A DNA stretch of 7,098 nt from Hyphomicrobiales bacterium (GTDB lineage Bacteria > Pseudomonadota > Alphaproteobacteria > Rhizobiales > Xanthobacteraceae). The notes below the pieces were generated by a model. That model was not told the DNA's origin, searched no databases, and saw only the letters and a program-made list of their open reading frames with translations. The position numbers and the translations under genes are program-made. The DNA lies in assembly GCA_017304505.1 (NCBI GenBank), contig JAFKKQ010000351.1:1-7098 (forward strand). Reading direction: 5' to 3'. Of the stretch, positions 6,592 to 7,098 are shown piece by piece (the stretch's first letter is position 1; the number at the start of each line of letters is the position of its first letter).

Positions 6592-7098
6592 ATGAATAAA
6601 GATTCAAATAATTCAGCGACGACAGGGGCAATCCTGCTGGTGCCCTATATGTGGATCGGCGACTTCGTGCGCTGCCATTCGGTTGTCCGCCTGCTCAACG
6701 CGCGCTTTCCGCAAGCCCCGGTCGATGTCCTGACCACGACCCTGTGCGCGCCCCTGCTTGACTACATGCCGGGCGTGCGCAAGGGCATCGTGCTCGATCT
6801 GCCGCGCAAAAAACTGCCCTTCCGTCTCCACCGTGCCTTGGCGGAGCGTCTCGCCAAGGAACACTACAGCCGCTCCCTGGTAATGCCCCGGACATGGAAG
6901 GCAGCGCTCGCGCCGTTTCTCGCCGGCATCCCCGAGCGCACCGGCTTCGCCGGCGAGGTCCGTTTCGGCCTGTTGAACGATATCCGCTTCGGCGAACGGC
7001 GGCTGCCGCGCATGGTCGATCGTTGCGGGGCCTTGGCGCTGCCGAAAGGCGCGACGCTGCCCCCCGAGTGGCCCAAGCCCCAGTTGGTCCTCCCTCCT
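6592..7098 (+). CDS. waaF: Lipopolysaccharide heptosyltransferase II, N-terminal part (3' end outside window)
   Basis: The visible 169 codons run open to the window edge. WaaF (RfaF) is a GT-B, family 9 glycosyltransferase that adds the second L-glycero-D-manno-heptose to the LPS inner core at the cytoplasmic face of the inner membrane. Hallmarks are ILLVPYMWIGDFV at 14-26, where Asp24 aligns with the catalytic Asp near the N terminus of Escherichia coli WaaF, then PVDVLTTT at 43-50, PLLDYMPGV at 54-62, MPRTWKAALAPFLAGIPERT at 98-117 and GEVRFGLLNDIRFG at 121-134. These blocks follow the E. coli protein closely in order and spacing, from memory. The visible part is the N-terminal (acceptor) domain; the ADP-heptose-binding half lies outside. 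The first 12 or so residues are hydrophilic and AT-rich, longer than in E. coli. AGG nine bases before the ATG is a weak ribosome site. Confidence 0.95.
   Translation, partial: MNKDSNNSATTGAILLVPYMWIGDFVRCHSVVRLLNARFPQAPVDVLTTTLCAPLLDYMPGVRKGIVLDLPRKKLPFRLHRALAERLAKEHYSRSLVMPRTWKAALAPFLAGIPERTGFAGEVRFGLLNDIRFGERRLPRMVDRCGALALPKGATLPPEWPKPQLVLPP

Noticed and set aside
1..7098. Novel defence, mobile or toxin-antitoxin system
   Set aside because: All substantial coding frames with credible motifs belong to LPS or sugar biosynthesis families. No integrase, transposase, long direct repeats, spacer arrays or tRNA-like sequence was seen on reading both strands.

Overview
The window is GC-rich, densely packed coding DNA from a Gram-negative bacterium. 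The heptose-pathway proteins look alphaproteobacterial, and the HldE, HldD and WaaF sequences resemble those of the Bradyrhizobium/Rhodopseudomonas group as I remember them. That placement is inference, because no search was run. Everything recognisable concerns lipopolysaccharide (LPS): synthesis of ADP-heptose for the inner core, addition of heptose, and modification, assembly and ligation of outer-core or O-antigen sugars. I see no mobile elements, RNA genes, CRISPR arrays or phage genes.

Layout. On the left, plus strand, is the last 36 codons of an unidentified gene whose product ends in a hydrophobic segment (2-112). It overlaps by ATGA an extended SDR nucleotide-sugar epimerase/reductase (109-1038). 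A minus-strand series then reads from right to left: hldD (start 6452), hldE, an FkbM-family methyltransferase, a family 2 glycosyltransferase, and an O-antigen ligase-type membrane protein (stop at 1035). Four of these five genes are separated by 5 to 17 bases. The exception is an 84-base gap between the methyltransferase and the glycosyltransferase, which contains an imperfect hairpin ending against the next ribosome binding site. The SDR gene and the ligase gene converge with interlocked stop codons. On the right, waaF (heptosyltransferase II) starts at 6592 on the plus strand and runs off the window. It is divergent from hldD across a 139-base region that should carry both promoters.

How the genes fit together. 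HldE phosphorylates heptose 7-phosphate and later adenylylates heptose 1-phosphate. HldD epimerises the product to ADP-L-glycero-D-manno-heptose, and WaaF uses that donor for the second core heptose. GmhA, GmhB and WaaC, which complete the route, are not in the window. The methyltransferase and GT2 probably decorate or extend core or O-antigen glycans, and the Wzy_C/WaaL-type protein would polymerise or ligate O-antigen in the periplasm. The SDR and its membrane-protein neighbour probably make and load an O-antigen sugar.

The gene families are well known and I find no evidence of a new system. The points most worth checking are the intercistronic hairpin, the interlocked convergent stops, the mixed heptose/O-antigen operon, and the substrate of the SDR enzyme.
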